Positions 51,601 through 61,900 of a stretch of DNA of 64,000 bases are shown piece after piece (the stretch's first letter is position 1; the number at the start of each line of letters is the position of its first letter). The DNA is from Beroe forskalii (Eukaryota; Ctenophora; Nuda; Beroida; Beroidae): the NCBI GenBank assembly GCA_011033025.1, contig WFMF01000036.1:1-64000 (forward strand), written 5' to 3'. Position numbers and translations under genes: made by a program. The notes under the pieces were generated by a model, which had not been told where the DNA came from, ran no database searches, and saw nothing but the letters and a program-made list of their open reading frames with translations.

Positions 51601-52913
51601 GGGTGGAACAGTATGACTACGCAACCCAGACTATTGTAAGTCATCGTCCTGACAAATATTATATTCGAACATTGAAACCGCAGATCATCGGATTATGTCT
51701 GAAACGGTTTTCACTTTTTATGCTCCGTGAGGGAACGATTCAAGCATGTAAACTGATCAAAAGATGACATCGTCGATCATCTATTTAGTCATTGATTAAT
51801 AATCGATGATTATATATTATGAAATGCATTCCCACAGAATATTCTGAAAGAAGAAGTTGAAAAGATCGAGGAAGAGTGGGAGCAATACAATTTAGAGGAT
51901 CTGATCGAAATGTACGAATCGACGAACAAAAAGGTGTTAAATCTGGAAGGATCTGACGACTATTCTTGGAAAATCATCAACGACGTATGTAAAAATGTAA
52001 AATTCATTTCCGGATGCATTCATGTAATTCTTACTTTACATAATATTGGTTCAATTCTCCGACAGTGAATCCAAAAATTCATCGAAATTCGACAAAATGG
52101 TGTTATCACATCATGTTGGAGTACCATACAATCCCTGTCCTCGTATCAGACGTACCGGTCGTACTGGCAACCCATGCTGAACAAGGAAACGTCATGTTTG
52201 AGCGAATACTTCAACCATACCATGGACACGGAACTAGCTACCTGCTACCCAGTGTCACATGTGATGGACACCACCCTGCGCTACCTGTGTCACTACGCTA
52301 ATACGTCAGTGGTAAGTACAGGTCGTAGTGACACCACCCTGCGTTACTTGTGTCACTACGCTAATACGTCAGTGGTAAGTACAGGTCGTAGTGACACCAA
52401 ACTACGCTAATACCTCAGTAAGTACCGAGTACATGTACATGTCTTATTGTCACCAATCTACGCTTCTCATGTCTGTGACTCTGTGAGTAAACGGTCATTA
52501 TCGGTGGTTAACTAGTTCTTTAGTTACGTGGTTCATGGACGGCATTTGAAAACCTTTTGAGTAAAAAGAAATCTATTACTTGATGTTCTACTTGATTTGC
52601 TTTATGAAGTTTCAATGCCTTACTGAATATCAATACTTAAATCTGTTGATAGTTCGCACCTGGTTGACTGAAATTCCATTAATCTCACTGCCATCACCCC
52701 TTTGACAGACTGAAGTCTGAAATCCCATTAATCTCACTGTTGTCCCATTAATCTCACTGCCCCCAGACACTGTGCTGGATGTCGCAGGGTCTGCTCGGCC
52801 TGGTGTTCACTCTCTTCGTCCTTATCACGAGACCTCTCTCCAACTACTTTATCAAGCTGGAGAAACGACACCCGGTCGATATTCCCAAGGAAGAGCGTAT
52901 TGCTGCGTTGTGA
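39603..52913 (+). CDS. PROM1-like: Prominin (CD133 family) with a kringle insertion, 24 exons
   Basis: Exons: 39,603-39,694; 39,910-40,079; 40,287-40,451; 40,729-40,792; 41,175-41,295; 41,494-41,653; 41,818-41,954; 42,181-42,249; 42,490-42,573; 42,765-42,835; 43,022-43,086; 43,338-43,508; 43,702-44,033; 44,284-44,501; 44,666-44,816; 45,050-45,163; 45,465-45,624; 45,849-46,037; 46,267-46,422; 46,597-46,788; 51,555-51,635; 51,838-51,984; 52,066-52,311; 52,767-52,913. Order: signal peptide (MTFLLTITCAILLFAIS), TM1 (exon 3), TM2 (exons 4-5, ending HVANN as in FVANHQ), large loop 1 with a kringle, TM3 (exon 16), TM4 (exon 17, then LICTDYANDDLFKLL), loop 2 (LKRFLTDCRKDLTLWQAL, NFKNLLNIEE), TM5 (exon 24). 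About 1,165 residues against ~865 in human prominin-1. Prominins are cholesterol-binding pentaspan proteins of membrane protrusions. Oddities: exon 13/14 phases disagree; exon 23 opens with TGA in frame; the final TGA overlaps a good donor (TT then GTGAGTACC), so the tail may continue. Confidence 0.92.
43702..44501 (+). other. Kringle domain exons within prominin loop 1
   Basis: Exons 13 and 14 of prominin. Exon 13: Cys1 in ECGPKVYTLEG, then SHYTGNTATTVTGKTCVSW (the kringle YxGxxxxTxxGxxCxxW block), an Asp/Gly-rich run (DDGADDGGADDGGDDTGDD), then EAHNFCRNP. Exon 14: CFTDAETSDWEYCNVPFC, the classic end (W-E-Y-C-x-x-P-x-C). All six kringle cysteines are present. The acidic run sits where a kringle is normally a short loop. 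Exon 14 must receive two bases from upstream, but exon 13 ends in phase 0 at the only good donor (GCG then GTAGGA), so one boundary is misread or a base is wrong. Confidence 0.85.
45190..45415. repeat. Minisatellite, GTGTCAGAG-type unit, in prominin intron 16
   Basis: Irregular units of 16-20 bp built from CTGGTGTCAGAGTGAA and similar, between TM3 and TM4 exons. Neither splice site is included. Confidence 0.85.
47421..47589. mobile_element. MITE nested in the fold-back element
   Basis: 169 bp with imperfect inverted ends of about 40 bp: ATGAGATGGGTGTTGACCCC on the left against GGGGTCAACACCGATCTCAT on the right, continuing inward through TGGTCACGTGACC and GGTCAGGTGACCAGCA. No coding capacity. 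Confidence 0.8.
47781..47990. repeat. Tandem array of ~88 bp palindromic units
   Basis: GGTACGTACC recurs at 47,782, 47,871 and 47,959. Each unit runs CGGTATGTACCGACTAGTTA, then GGAACATGTTCTAACTAATC, then CGGCACATACCGCGG, and is largely its own reverse complement, with nested short palindromes (GGTACGTACC, ACCGCGGT). Confidence 0.85.
48245..48745. repeat. Minisatellite, ~21 bp unit
   Basis: Units of GTGATAGGCTTACTTAGGA type, about 22 copies with variants (AGTCC for AGTGT, TAACT for TTACT). Interior of the fold-back element. Confidence 0.93.
48955..49595. repeat. Hairpin block of two direct plus two inverted ~170 bp units
   Basis: Two diverged direct copies (CTTTCCAGTTAGCTCAAGCA near 48,997 and CTTTCCAGTTAGGTCGAGCA near 49,168, each followed by AAAACYGTCAAAAAAT) face two inverted copies (AATTTTTTGACGTTT near 49,320 and 49,490). 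It looks like decayed MITEs or a small fold-back array. Confidence 0.75.
49830..50395. repeat. Minisatellite, ~21 bp unit
   Basis: Units of CTCCACTCATAACACACCCC type, about 26 copies, with variants (TATTTACTCATATCCCACCC). Interior of the fold-back element next to its right arm. Confidence 0.93.
52255..52425 (+). repeat. 63 bp repeat spanning the donor of prominin exon 23
   Basis: The last 45 bases of exon 23 plus GTAAGTACAGGTCGTAGT are repeated at 63 bp spacing (GACACCACCCTGCG at 52,267 and 52,330), with a third, shortened copy ending CTCAGTAAGTACC near 52,425. Because 63 is a multiple of three and there is no stop, use of the second donor would add 21 residues, including a second LRYLCHYANTSV, just before TM5. 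Confidence 0.93.
52630..52770 (+). repeat. Repeat around the acceptor of the last prominin exon
   Basis: CCATTAATCTCACTG occurs three times before exon 24. The first is followed by a pyrimidine-rich run ending GACAG then ACTG; the last ends CCCCAG then ACACTG, the real exon start. The polypyrimidine/acceptor region thus appears to have been tandemly copied. Confidence 0.6.
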
Positions 52914-54292
52914 GTACCTATCGAAATATGGGATTGTTCACGTAATATCAAACGTATCCATTTTTCGCCACTTTTTATGCCCCCTTCTCCCGTTTAAATC
53001 AACTAATCAAGTTTAAACTTTACAGTAGTTGTACAATGTACCTAGTGTGTTGTCACAGTTTACGTACTTGTACACTTGTACGTAATAGTGTAATACAAAA
53101 ATGTTGAGGTTACATTTCAGAGCTTTGATTCAAGAATCTTTTTGTGTATACGTGTGTGTATCATACATTTCTTACAAAAATGAGGCAATCATACCTACAT
53201 ACAGCTAACAAAGTGAAAGTAGTCTATTGTTCAAATGCTGTGGCAATCCTAAAACGGATTGTTTAAAGATCAAAATCAAATATTTCAAGAATTTCGTGCT
53301 ACTTCCGACTGAAAGCCATTTTCCCCAGCACTAAATTGTGAGCGGATAACACGAACGGATTCATTGCTGCCAGAAGTGAAGATATCTCTAAGATAATTCG
53401 AGATGGCAGAAAATAGAGACTTAGTTCTGCTTCAAGTTCTGCCTCGGTGGTGACTGGTTCGTGTGAGATTTAGAATCACAAAGACAATTTTAATTTTTTA
53501 AAGCCGTAGGTTAATTCGATGAGTTGTTATTTTCTTTCGTGTTTAATTAAAACTTGACGCTTTTGCAATTTTGTTAATTCTTACATTATGGATGATAGGT
53601 CTTCATATTCTTTTTATCTCTTTATTTAGAAATTCGTTTACAATTAGATGACTTTGTACTTCAGTTAACTTGATTTAATTTCTTGTTTGTTTTTGGGGTT
53701 ATTTTCAGTTTATATTTATTTAATTTATTTGATATTTAATTAAAAATCTGTATATAATATAAATCTCTGTATATCTGAATTAAATAATTGTTAGGATCAG
53801 TTTCTTATTATAGCGATTTCTTAATATTATTAAAACAGCTTAACAGATTTCAAGATAATTTTCGGATGTTTTGAATTGTTTTTAAATTAAATTCTACGTT
53901 ACATTATTTGAGAATTTGAAGAATTTTTACTATATATAACTCTGTGCAAATACATAAGAATCGTTATTGAGTTAAATTCGACTCCACCCATATTTTTTCC
54001 ACTTGAAGCAAATGCTTATTACTTTATAATTCCTGTTCTTCCGGCCAATTCCATTATACATGATCATTATCTCTCGAACTGATAAACAGATGTTGCAAAA
54101 TAAGAATTCGTCAAAAATTTCCAAGTCGCGCGTACTGTGTACGTACGTGATTATTTCAGAAAAAATCAATATCTCGAACGTACAAATGGCGCTCGTGTTG
54201 AAATTTCAGAATAATATTCAAACCAAGTGCGACACCCCTGATATTTTCACTCTATTGAGGCTATGTAATCTGATAGTTCCATTCCCTACCTG
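52914..54292. other. Intergenic AT-rich DNA between prominin and amnionless
   Basis: No exon recognised. It would hold the 3' UTR of prominin (or further tail exons if the donor at 52,909 is used) and the promoter of the next gene. Very AT-rich from 53,500 to 54,000. Confidence 0.5.
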
Positions 54293-57200
54293 ATGTTGTT
54301 GAAATTCACAGCATTATTTTTGGGTGAGTACACAATGATATCAAACTATGATTTTGACCCATAGACCGCTCAAAAATAGGCTTAATGGTTAAATGTAGTG
54401 CTTGCTAAATCAAAGTTTGAACATCTGTGGCTGCGTAACTTTGTAATATAAACTGGCATGAAAATATGACGAAAAGCTGAAATTGAACTCATTTTTCATT
54501 TCCAGGTTTGCTGTTCCTTGCCTTGGGAAATAACACTAAATACTGGATTCATTCCAACAACTGGAGTAACCCCAAGAATTGGGACTTTTCTCCAAACCCA
54601 TGCGATGCTGTAATTCTCCCTGACCTAGGTATTTACCCTGTCAGCGATCTATCTCTTGTTGCCATTCAAACATTTCTTTGATTGCTGCTGTAATGCAATA
54701 ATACTAAAATTTCTCAGTTTCTCATAATTCTCCTCACATTCAGCTCTTATAATTTTGATGTCTAAATTCATGATATAATAACGTATCTTTGTATACTTAT
54801 AATTTCAGGCTACGACTACTCGGTGCTGGTGTCTAACCACGCCAAGTTGCACTCCCTGGAGTTCCCTAGCACCGGGGAGGTTGTCTTCGGAGACAGAGCG
54901 TCGGTCTCCCTCTCCTCTCTGGGGCCCACCTGCCGTGAGTTTCCTTCTTATAAGGGATTATTAGCTTTCTCTTTCTCTGGGACCCACCTGCCGTGAGTTT
55001 ACTTCTTATAATCGGTGACGTATTGTTAGCCCAAAAACCAAGGCCACACTACTTTTCAGATTCTCGGGCTACTAGGCTTTTTTGTGGATTTTGGGCTTCA
55101 TCCCAACTTAACTAATTCACGGGATTTCGAGCGAGTTCCTCCTATCTTAGGGATGGTCCACATACTAAGTAATCGACTTTTTATTACCACCCTGTCACTT
55201 TGTAAAAACCTTCATCGTATGCAATTTATTTTTCATCTGTTATTATTGTTGATAAAAGAAAATCATATTATGTATTGCTATACAACTTATTAAATCTGTA
55301 CTGTTTCAACGCATAATGTATTTTGCTTGAAGACCCAGCTATATGACATAATCCCTGCATGTCTACCACACAAGTTTGACATTATTGGGGGGGGGGCCAA
55401 CCTCGAAAAACCCCGGGTGGATATAAAAATTGGCAAATGGGGGTTTAACTTTTCGGGGTTTATGAGGGTTAAAGGAGGCTAAACTGATAAAAATAGCCGT
55501 TTTTCGGTCGTAAAATTCGAATTTTTCTCAAAATGGTACTACTTTAGTTGTGGATTCTCGGCTCTTCTCTCAAATGGTACCATATTTGTTGAGGATTTTT
55601 GGCACTTTTCTGAAATGGTACCATTTTTGTTGACGATTTTCGACCCTAATCTGAAATGGTACCTATTTTGTTTAGGATTTTCAACCCTTTTCTGAAATGG
55701 TACCATTTTTGCTGGAAATTTTTCTGGGCACTTTCTGAAATGGTACCATTTTTTGTTGACGATTTTCGACCCTTTTCTTAAATGGTACCATTTTTGTTGA
55801 CAATTTTCGACCCTAATCTGAAATGGTACCATTTTGTTTAGGATTTTCAACCCTTTTCTGAAATGGTACCATTTTTGTTGAGGATGATGAAGATTTTTGG
55901 CACTTCTCGGAAATGGTACCATTTTTTGTTGACGATTTTCGACCCTTTTCTGAAATGGTACCATTTTTGTTGACGATTTTCGACCCTAATCTGAAATGGT
56001 ACCATTTTTGTTGACGATTTTCAACCCTTTTCTGAAATGGTACCATTTTTGCTGGAGATTTTTGGCACTTTTCGGAAATGGTACCATAATTTTTGTTGAG
56101 GAATTTTGGCCCTTTTCTGAAATGGTACCATTTTTGTTGAAGATTTTCGACCCTTTTCTGAAATTGTACCATTTTTGTTGAGGAATTTTGGCCCTTTTCT
56201 GAAATGGTACCATTTTTGTTGACGATTTTCGACCCTAATCTGAAATGGTACCTATTTTGTTTAGGATTTTCAACCCTTTTTTGAAATGGTACCATTTTGC
56301 TGGAAATTTTTGTTGGGCACTTTTCGGAAATGGTACCATTTTTTGTTGACGATTTTCGACCCTTTTCTTAAATGGTACCATTTTTGTTGACAATTTTCGA
56401 CCCTAATCTGAAATGGTACCATTTTTGTTTAGGATTTTCAACCCTTTTCTGAAATGGTACCATTTTTGTTGAGGATGATGAAGATTTTTGGCACTTCTCG
56501 GAAATGGTACCATTTTTTGTTGACGATTTTCGACCCTTTTCTGAAATGGTACCATTTTTGTTGACGATTTTCGACCCTAATCTGAAATGGTACCATTTTT
56601 GTTGAGGATTTTCAACCCTTTTCTGAAATGGTACCATTTTTGCTGGAGATTTTTGGCACTTTTCGGAAATGGTACCATAATTTTTGTTGAGGAATTTTGG
56701 CCCTTTTCTGAAATGGTACCATTTTTGTTGAAGATTTTCGACCCTAATCTGAAATGGTACCATTTTTGTTGAGGATATTCGACCCTAATCTGAAATGGTA
56801 TCATTTTTGTTGAGGATTTTCAAACCTTTTCTGAAATGGTACCATTTTTGCTGAAAATTTTTGGCACTTTTCTGAAATGGTACCATTTTTGTTGAGGATT
56901 TTTGAACCTTTTCTTAAATGGTACCATTTTTTGTTGAGAAATTTTAAAATTTATTCAGAAACAGTACCATTTTATAGAAAATTTTCCGAATTTTTTTCAA
57001 ATGGTACCACTTTTGATGATGATTTTCGACCCATTTCTGAAATGGTACCATTTTAGTTGTGGATTTTTGGCCTTATTTTGAAATGGTACCCATTTAAACC
57101 CCCCAAAACCCCAAAGTGGATATAAAAAAAAGCCAAATAGGGGTTTAATTTTTCGGGGTTTATGGGGGTTTTTCGAGGTTGGCCCCCCCCCATTATTCCC

Positions 57201-58437
57201 TGAACTCTATCACGTGACATTTAGAAGATGGGAATCCTATGCAAACTTAGAAGCTTATACTCCTATAGTTTGGACATTATGTACATCATTGATAATCATG
57301 CTGAAATTTCTCATAGAAATTTTAAAATTTCATACAACCACGCCCTATGTATTCAAATAACTGTTGGGGCATGTTACTAGGTTAGATGATCAAAGTTCGT
57401 AATAACTTAATAATTCCAGTCAACTTAATTGTATGGTACCTAATCAGCTAATCGACTGGAATCGACTTGGTTTGTTGAAAGTTTGTATTTTGTAAAACCC
57501 AGGTCAATTTATCGTTTTAATTCTCAATCAAAGGCTGTATGCTGTAAATTGAAGTTACTCCACGTTGCTCTATTCTGACACTTCCTGGATTGCTTCCTCA
57601 CAAATATCAAATATGTTGCCTTATAACGTTAAATTTACGTGTTCTATTTCACAGAAATTGGGTTGAAAATGTGAAATAAACTTCAGTTGACCTAACCTGC
57701 AGTTCATTTCAATACCATTCAATACCATAGTATTGGACCCGCGAATCTGATTGATCCTGTGTTATTTCTTAACCAAATAACACAGGATCAATTTTCTTCG
57801 TGGACCAATACTCTGGTTCAGCTTTATATCATTCCAAGGTGGAGTGGTAGGGGTTCCTTGGATACTGTGCAGCATTCAAATATGGACATCATTGCACAAG
57901 TGGTTCGATCTATTAGATGCTGCATGAGATTTTAATAAAGCACGGAGGTTATGACCAGTGACCGGTGACCACGCCCCATGTTCTCTGTAATACCAAACCA
58001 ACTCACCTGCAGCTGCTGCTCTCACTCCTCCCAAAGCTTTTAAATCTTACAGCTTCTTCCACTTTCAATGCTTCAACCCCTCCCCATTTGAAACCCCCAA
58101 GTTAATAAACTCTTTTTAACCCGTTACCCCTCCTCGCCCTTTTATATAACTACCCCCTTCATTTTAACCCCCGTTTTGACTCCACGGCTACCTATAATTT
58201 TAACCCCCGTTTTGCCCCCACAGCTACCCCCTATAATTTTAAACCTCTTTGCCCCCGCAGCTACCCCCTTTAATCCCTTCACCCCCCACAGCTACCCCTA
58301 TCGGTAACACGTATCGGACTCGGCAGTACAGCTGGGGCGACCCTAACAACTGGTACTCGGAGGCCTCTAGTGAGGTGTTTGACACTGCGGATAGCGACAA
58401 GATACCTTGCCTGACTGACACTGTCGTGTTCAATGAG
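54293..58437 (+). CDS. AMN-like: Amnionless-like gene, first four exons only
   Basis: Exons: 54,293-54,323; 54,506-54,628; 54,809-54,934; 58,292-58,437, all GT..AG with agreeing phases. Start: MLLKFTALFLGLLFLALG, a signal peptide split by an intron. Then YWIHSNNWSNPKNW and PCDAVILPDL, matching the amnionless opening (LWVPNTDFDVAANW, PCAGGAVEFP); then HSLEFPSTGEVVFG; exon 4 QYSWGDPNNWYSEA and KIPCLTDTVVFNE match RFSWHDPHLW and RVPCRHDDVFF. In vertebrates amnionless anchors cubilin at the apical membrane for endocytosis. The cysteine-rich part, TM helix and endocytic tail (about 300 residues) are not found before the opposite-strand protease starts at 58,929, so the gene is truncated or continues beyond it. 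Confidence 0.85.
54915..55015 (+). repeat. Donor-spanning duplication in amnionless exon 3
   Basis: CTCTGGGGCCCACCTGCC followed by GTGAGTTTCCTTCTTATAA (real exon end at 54,934) is repeated 58 bp later as CTCTGGGACCCACCTGCC plus GTGAGTTTACTTCTTATAA. Exon tail, donor and early intron are all copied. Confidence 0.93.
55387..57191. mobile_element. Inverted-ended element filled with 41 bp GGTACC repeats
   Basis: Ends are complementary: GGGGGCCAACCTCGAAAAAC on the left and GTTTTTCGAGGTTGGCCCCC on the right, bordered by ATTATT on both sides (55,381-55,386 and 57,192-57,197), a 6 bp target duplication. Each end also has a direct subterminal block (GTGGATATAAAA, then TTTTCGGGGTTTATG). Between them, 55,530-57,090, lie about 38 units of ~41 bp, each with AAATGGTACCATTTTTGTTG. 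Higher-order copies of several units recur. The long frames read across it follow the repeat and are not taken as genes. It lies in the amnionless exon 3-4 intron. Confidence 0.9.
57730..57808. repeat. Long hairpin in amnionless intron
   Basis: ATTGATCCTGTGTTATTT and its exact complement (18 bp arms, 7 nt loop CTTAACC) are extended outward by TATTGGACC / GGACCAATA pairing, making a stem near 80 bp overall. Probably a small MITE. Confidence 0.85.
58140..58300 (+). repeat. Acceptor-spanning repeat before amnionless exon 4
   Basis: Three to four units of about 40 bp, each ending in a C/T tract, CAG (or close), then CTACCCCC: near 58,191 (CCACGGCTACC), 58,221 (CCCCACAGCTACCCCC), 58,259 (CCCCGCAGCTACCCCC) and the real site 58,291 (CCCCACAG then CTACCCCTATC). 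Acceptor and first coding bases are repeated together. Confidence 0.9.
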
Positions 58438-58928
58438 GTGAGAGTTTGGTTGGGAATAACTTTACATCTTAATTATAATCAATTGATCATAATCAATTAA
58501 TTAATTTTAATTAATTAATTGATAATAACTAATTAAGATTCGTGAAATTTTTGAAGATATATCCGTTCCCTACTTTAGGATAGGTCATAAGACTTTGGGA
58601 TAAGTCAATGAATTTAATGAGACTCGGTATATCATTTTCAATGCATATCCGATAATAGCGAGAGCTTCTTACATCATATTTATATCATCAATTTTCATGC
58701 CCTCTTTAATAAATCATCCAAAGTTCCAATACAATACAATTTATATACATACAGAATAATTGACATGTTACCAAATTATTACTACTCTCCTATTTCGAAA
58801 ATTATCGGTTTTCGGAACCTAAATAACTAATTTCTTACGTTATAGTCCGTTGTCCTTCTCAGTCCTTTTCCATTTATATTGCGTCAAATCGCAGCCTCCT
58901 ATCCACTCCTCTGAAGTCCTCCTACTTC

Positions 58929-61900
58929 TCAGCAGTGCTCCGCACAGCAACTTCCCAGGCAGTTTGTCCAGTAGAACTCGCTCTGCTCCCTGCTGTCAGC
59001 ATCAGTGTAGTTGCACAGCCCGCGGGCCCGCGAGCTCTCGCAGTACGCATCTCCGTACCGCGGGTCGTTGGCAGCGCCAGCGCAGGTGTCACAGCCAGGG
59101 TGAGAGAAGCAGTACACTGCGGTAGCCCGTTTCCCGTCGTTACCCAGGCACATCGGTACGGGCTCCTCCCCCGTGGGGTTTCGGCAGAAGTTGTGGTTCC
59201 CGATCTGGTATTTGTCGCCGTCCGCGACACCCATCAACTGTCCTTCCAACACGTCTTTCTTCCAGGAATCACACCTCTTGGTATTACCACGTGCGTCTTT
59301 GTACGTGTTCATTGTTCCTGAGTAGGTCACTCCATTACCCTGGAGTTCCGCCCCTGGAATCACCTTGACGCACTCCGGCATTAGCCTGGAATCCTTATCC
59401 TGGCTGTTGGTGAAGATGTTCTGGATTTGGCAGAACACTCTGTTTCCAGTGAGTGTGTACCCAGCATTACACTGGACCCTGAGCTCTTCTGAGTACCTCA
59501 TGATCGGTCTGTTGAGTACCTTTCCGTTGGGAATCGTGGGTGTGATGCACGATCCTTTCTTTTCCTCCGGCTTAGGGACTTCCAGGTCTTCTGTTGTAGC
59601 CCCACAGGCTCCACAGGACTTGGCACAGAACTTCTGAGCTGTGGCGTGGGCACAGGTTAGCTTGGCCACGATCATACTGCATTTTGGGTGCTGATCAGCG
59701 CATCTCTTCTCAATCTCCTCCTCTTTCTCACCAGGGACAAACCACCCCTTGTCAGGCTTCGGTTTGTTCTTCTTTTCTCTTTTCTCCAGGGACCGGGCGT
59801 ATCGCATCGCCTCCTCCTCCTCCTCCACATCTTCTCTCTTCTCTACCTCCAATGTGGGAGAAACACAGGACTGGCCTGCTGGGACACACGAGGGCACCTT
59901 GGGACACAGGACTGGTTTATCGACTGGGCACTTGTTGGGCGCCAGGACCTTGGGAGTGGCCCGGGATTCGAGGGTGATTGCCGCCATGGTCTGCTCGATA
60001 CCGCAGGAGTTGGTTCCCCGCTTGATGAGGAAGTAGCCTTCATCGCCCCACCCTGTGCCGTGACTGTTCCTCACGATGTAGTGGTCCGGAGTGTAGCCGA
60101 CAATCAGGACGGCGTGGACGCACCCTTCAGGGACTTCCGGGTAGTTCACCACCTGGCCTGCTTTGTAGTTGTCCATCCGACATGCCTCGCCGGCTTCCGA
60201 GCCCCATTCCATACAGGTCATGACGGAGCCGTAATAGACTATGGCAGCCTGCAAAGTGCGAGGTTAAGCTCAAAGCTCAAAGAAAGTGAAGTAGTAGACT
60301 ATTACAGTCTGCAGAGTAACGTTTATTTGTAACGCTTATTTAGTGACGCTTATTTAGTAACGCTTATAAGAGGGGACTGGACATGGGTACTTCCTTCTAC
60401 TCTTCTATTCGGGCGAGAAATGGAGAGAGAAAAAGCTGCCATTAGAACGAAAATTGAGGATTTCTGAAGTAAACAGTAGAGTAGGTATACTTATCAAACC
60501 CTTCAATGAACAATGTCAATATTATGTCGGGTTCAAAAATTAGATGTCGTACTATGATGGGTATGATACATGGACTGATCACGGTACAGCAATTCTGTAC
60601 TGTGGTTAGTACTTTAGTAGATAACAAGAATTGCGCCTGCCGGCACATTTCTTGTGCCCGTTGTTCCCGTATGCAGGCGCTTAATTTCCTGTTCCCCAGG
60701 GCTGGTATTTAAGCATGCCGTCATTTTATTGTCGACCATTGTCCGTCTCGCTTACTGACTTGATTATTAAACGCTTTATCTATCAAGTGTCACTTTGCAA
60801 TACTAACATCATTGAATAAATTTTATAAATATTCCATTCGTAAGTATCAACTGAAAACAATAATTGCGAATGTTTTCTTTAACCTCGGCGAGCGCATTAA
60901 TTTCATGAAACAATAAAGGTCGTACGTGATCACAAGTCGCACGTGCATTTTACTGCGCGCGCAAAATTCATGAACACCTGCCATGTTCTGTTTGCGCGCG
61001 TACGCATTCATTCTCGGTTGTTTCCTTTTGAGTTTTGTGCGACGCCTCGTATCCAAATCAAGCGTTGCGCATTATAAAGCGTTGCCAATGATGAAAATAA
61101 TTATATGATACGAAATCATATTATTTTCTCTCTTTATTACAAGTTTCTTCAGTTTGATTTCATGTTGCTCAGATACCACAGTCAGAAGCCAGAACTCACT
61201 TTAAAATAAGAAGTTGATTGAGGATTGCTCAATGCGCGGGCAACCAAATGCAATGTTCTTCCTGGGCGTCGAAATTTGTGATTTTATGATCAACTGTGCC
61301 AACTTGAAGATAAAGAGAAGGATTAAAAGCCAAGATTGAAGACTCAGATATCGTAAATTCATGTGATACCGGGACAAATTTTCATCTCTTACTTTCCTCA
61401 CCGAAATTGCTAAGATCAATCATCATTATTCAAGTTTCAACATTATAGGATGAACAGAGCATTGAACCCGAATACTTGTAAGCTAGCGGCTGCATTGTAC
61501 ACTGCACAGGATGCCACTACACCAAGCTATATTGGCGCGAGTGATATTATAAAGGAGCAGTTGATTGAAAATGGAGCATACCACATACATACATACCAAA
61601 TCTGATCACACCACCTATTTCAGATTTAACAGTACGCGTAAAGGTAGTATACACACAACCCCCACAAAACACGATCTCTGCTAACCTTTTCTCAATGCCT
61701 TTTTGTAAAACAAAAACGCGATTGGGAACAGGAAAAAATACATGATACTATGATACTGTTACGATGGGAACATGTTGAGATGTTGGTTGATGTGATGTTA
61801 TTAAGTTTTACTCGCTTATAGGAAACGACCCGTTAACCGAACCCAAACCGAAAAACCGGTTAACCGGGCGTTTAAAAAAAGTTTTACTCGCTTACCTCGA

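Noticed and set aside
55539..56804. Open frames of 130-160 codons on the minus strand, rich in MVPFQKRVEN
   Set aside because: They arise from the 41 bp GGTACC array; several overlapping frames are equally open and none extends outside the array.
59500..59680. ShKT domain taken as a venom toxin
   Set aside because: The six-cysteine module is one domain of a larger secreted protease; ShKT domains are common in non-toxin animal proteins.
58935..60332. Plus-strand open frames of 90-214 codons
   Set aside because: They are antisense shadows of the protease's large exon on the minus strand.
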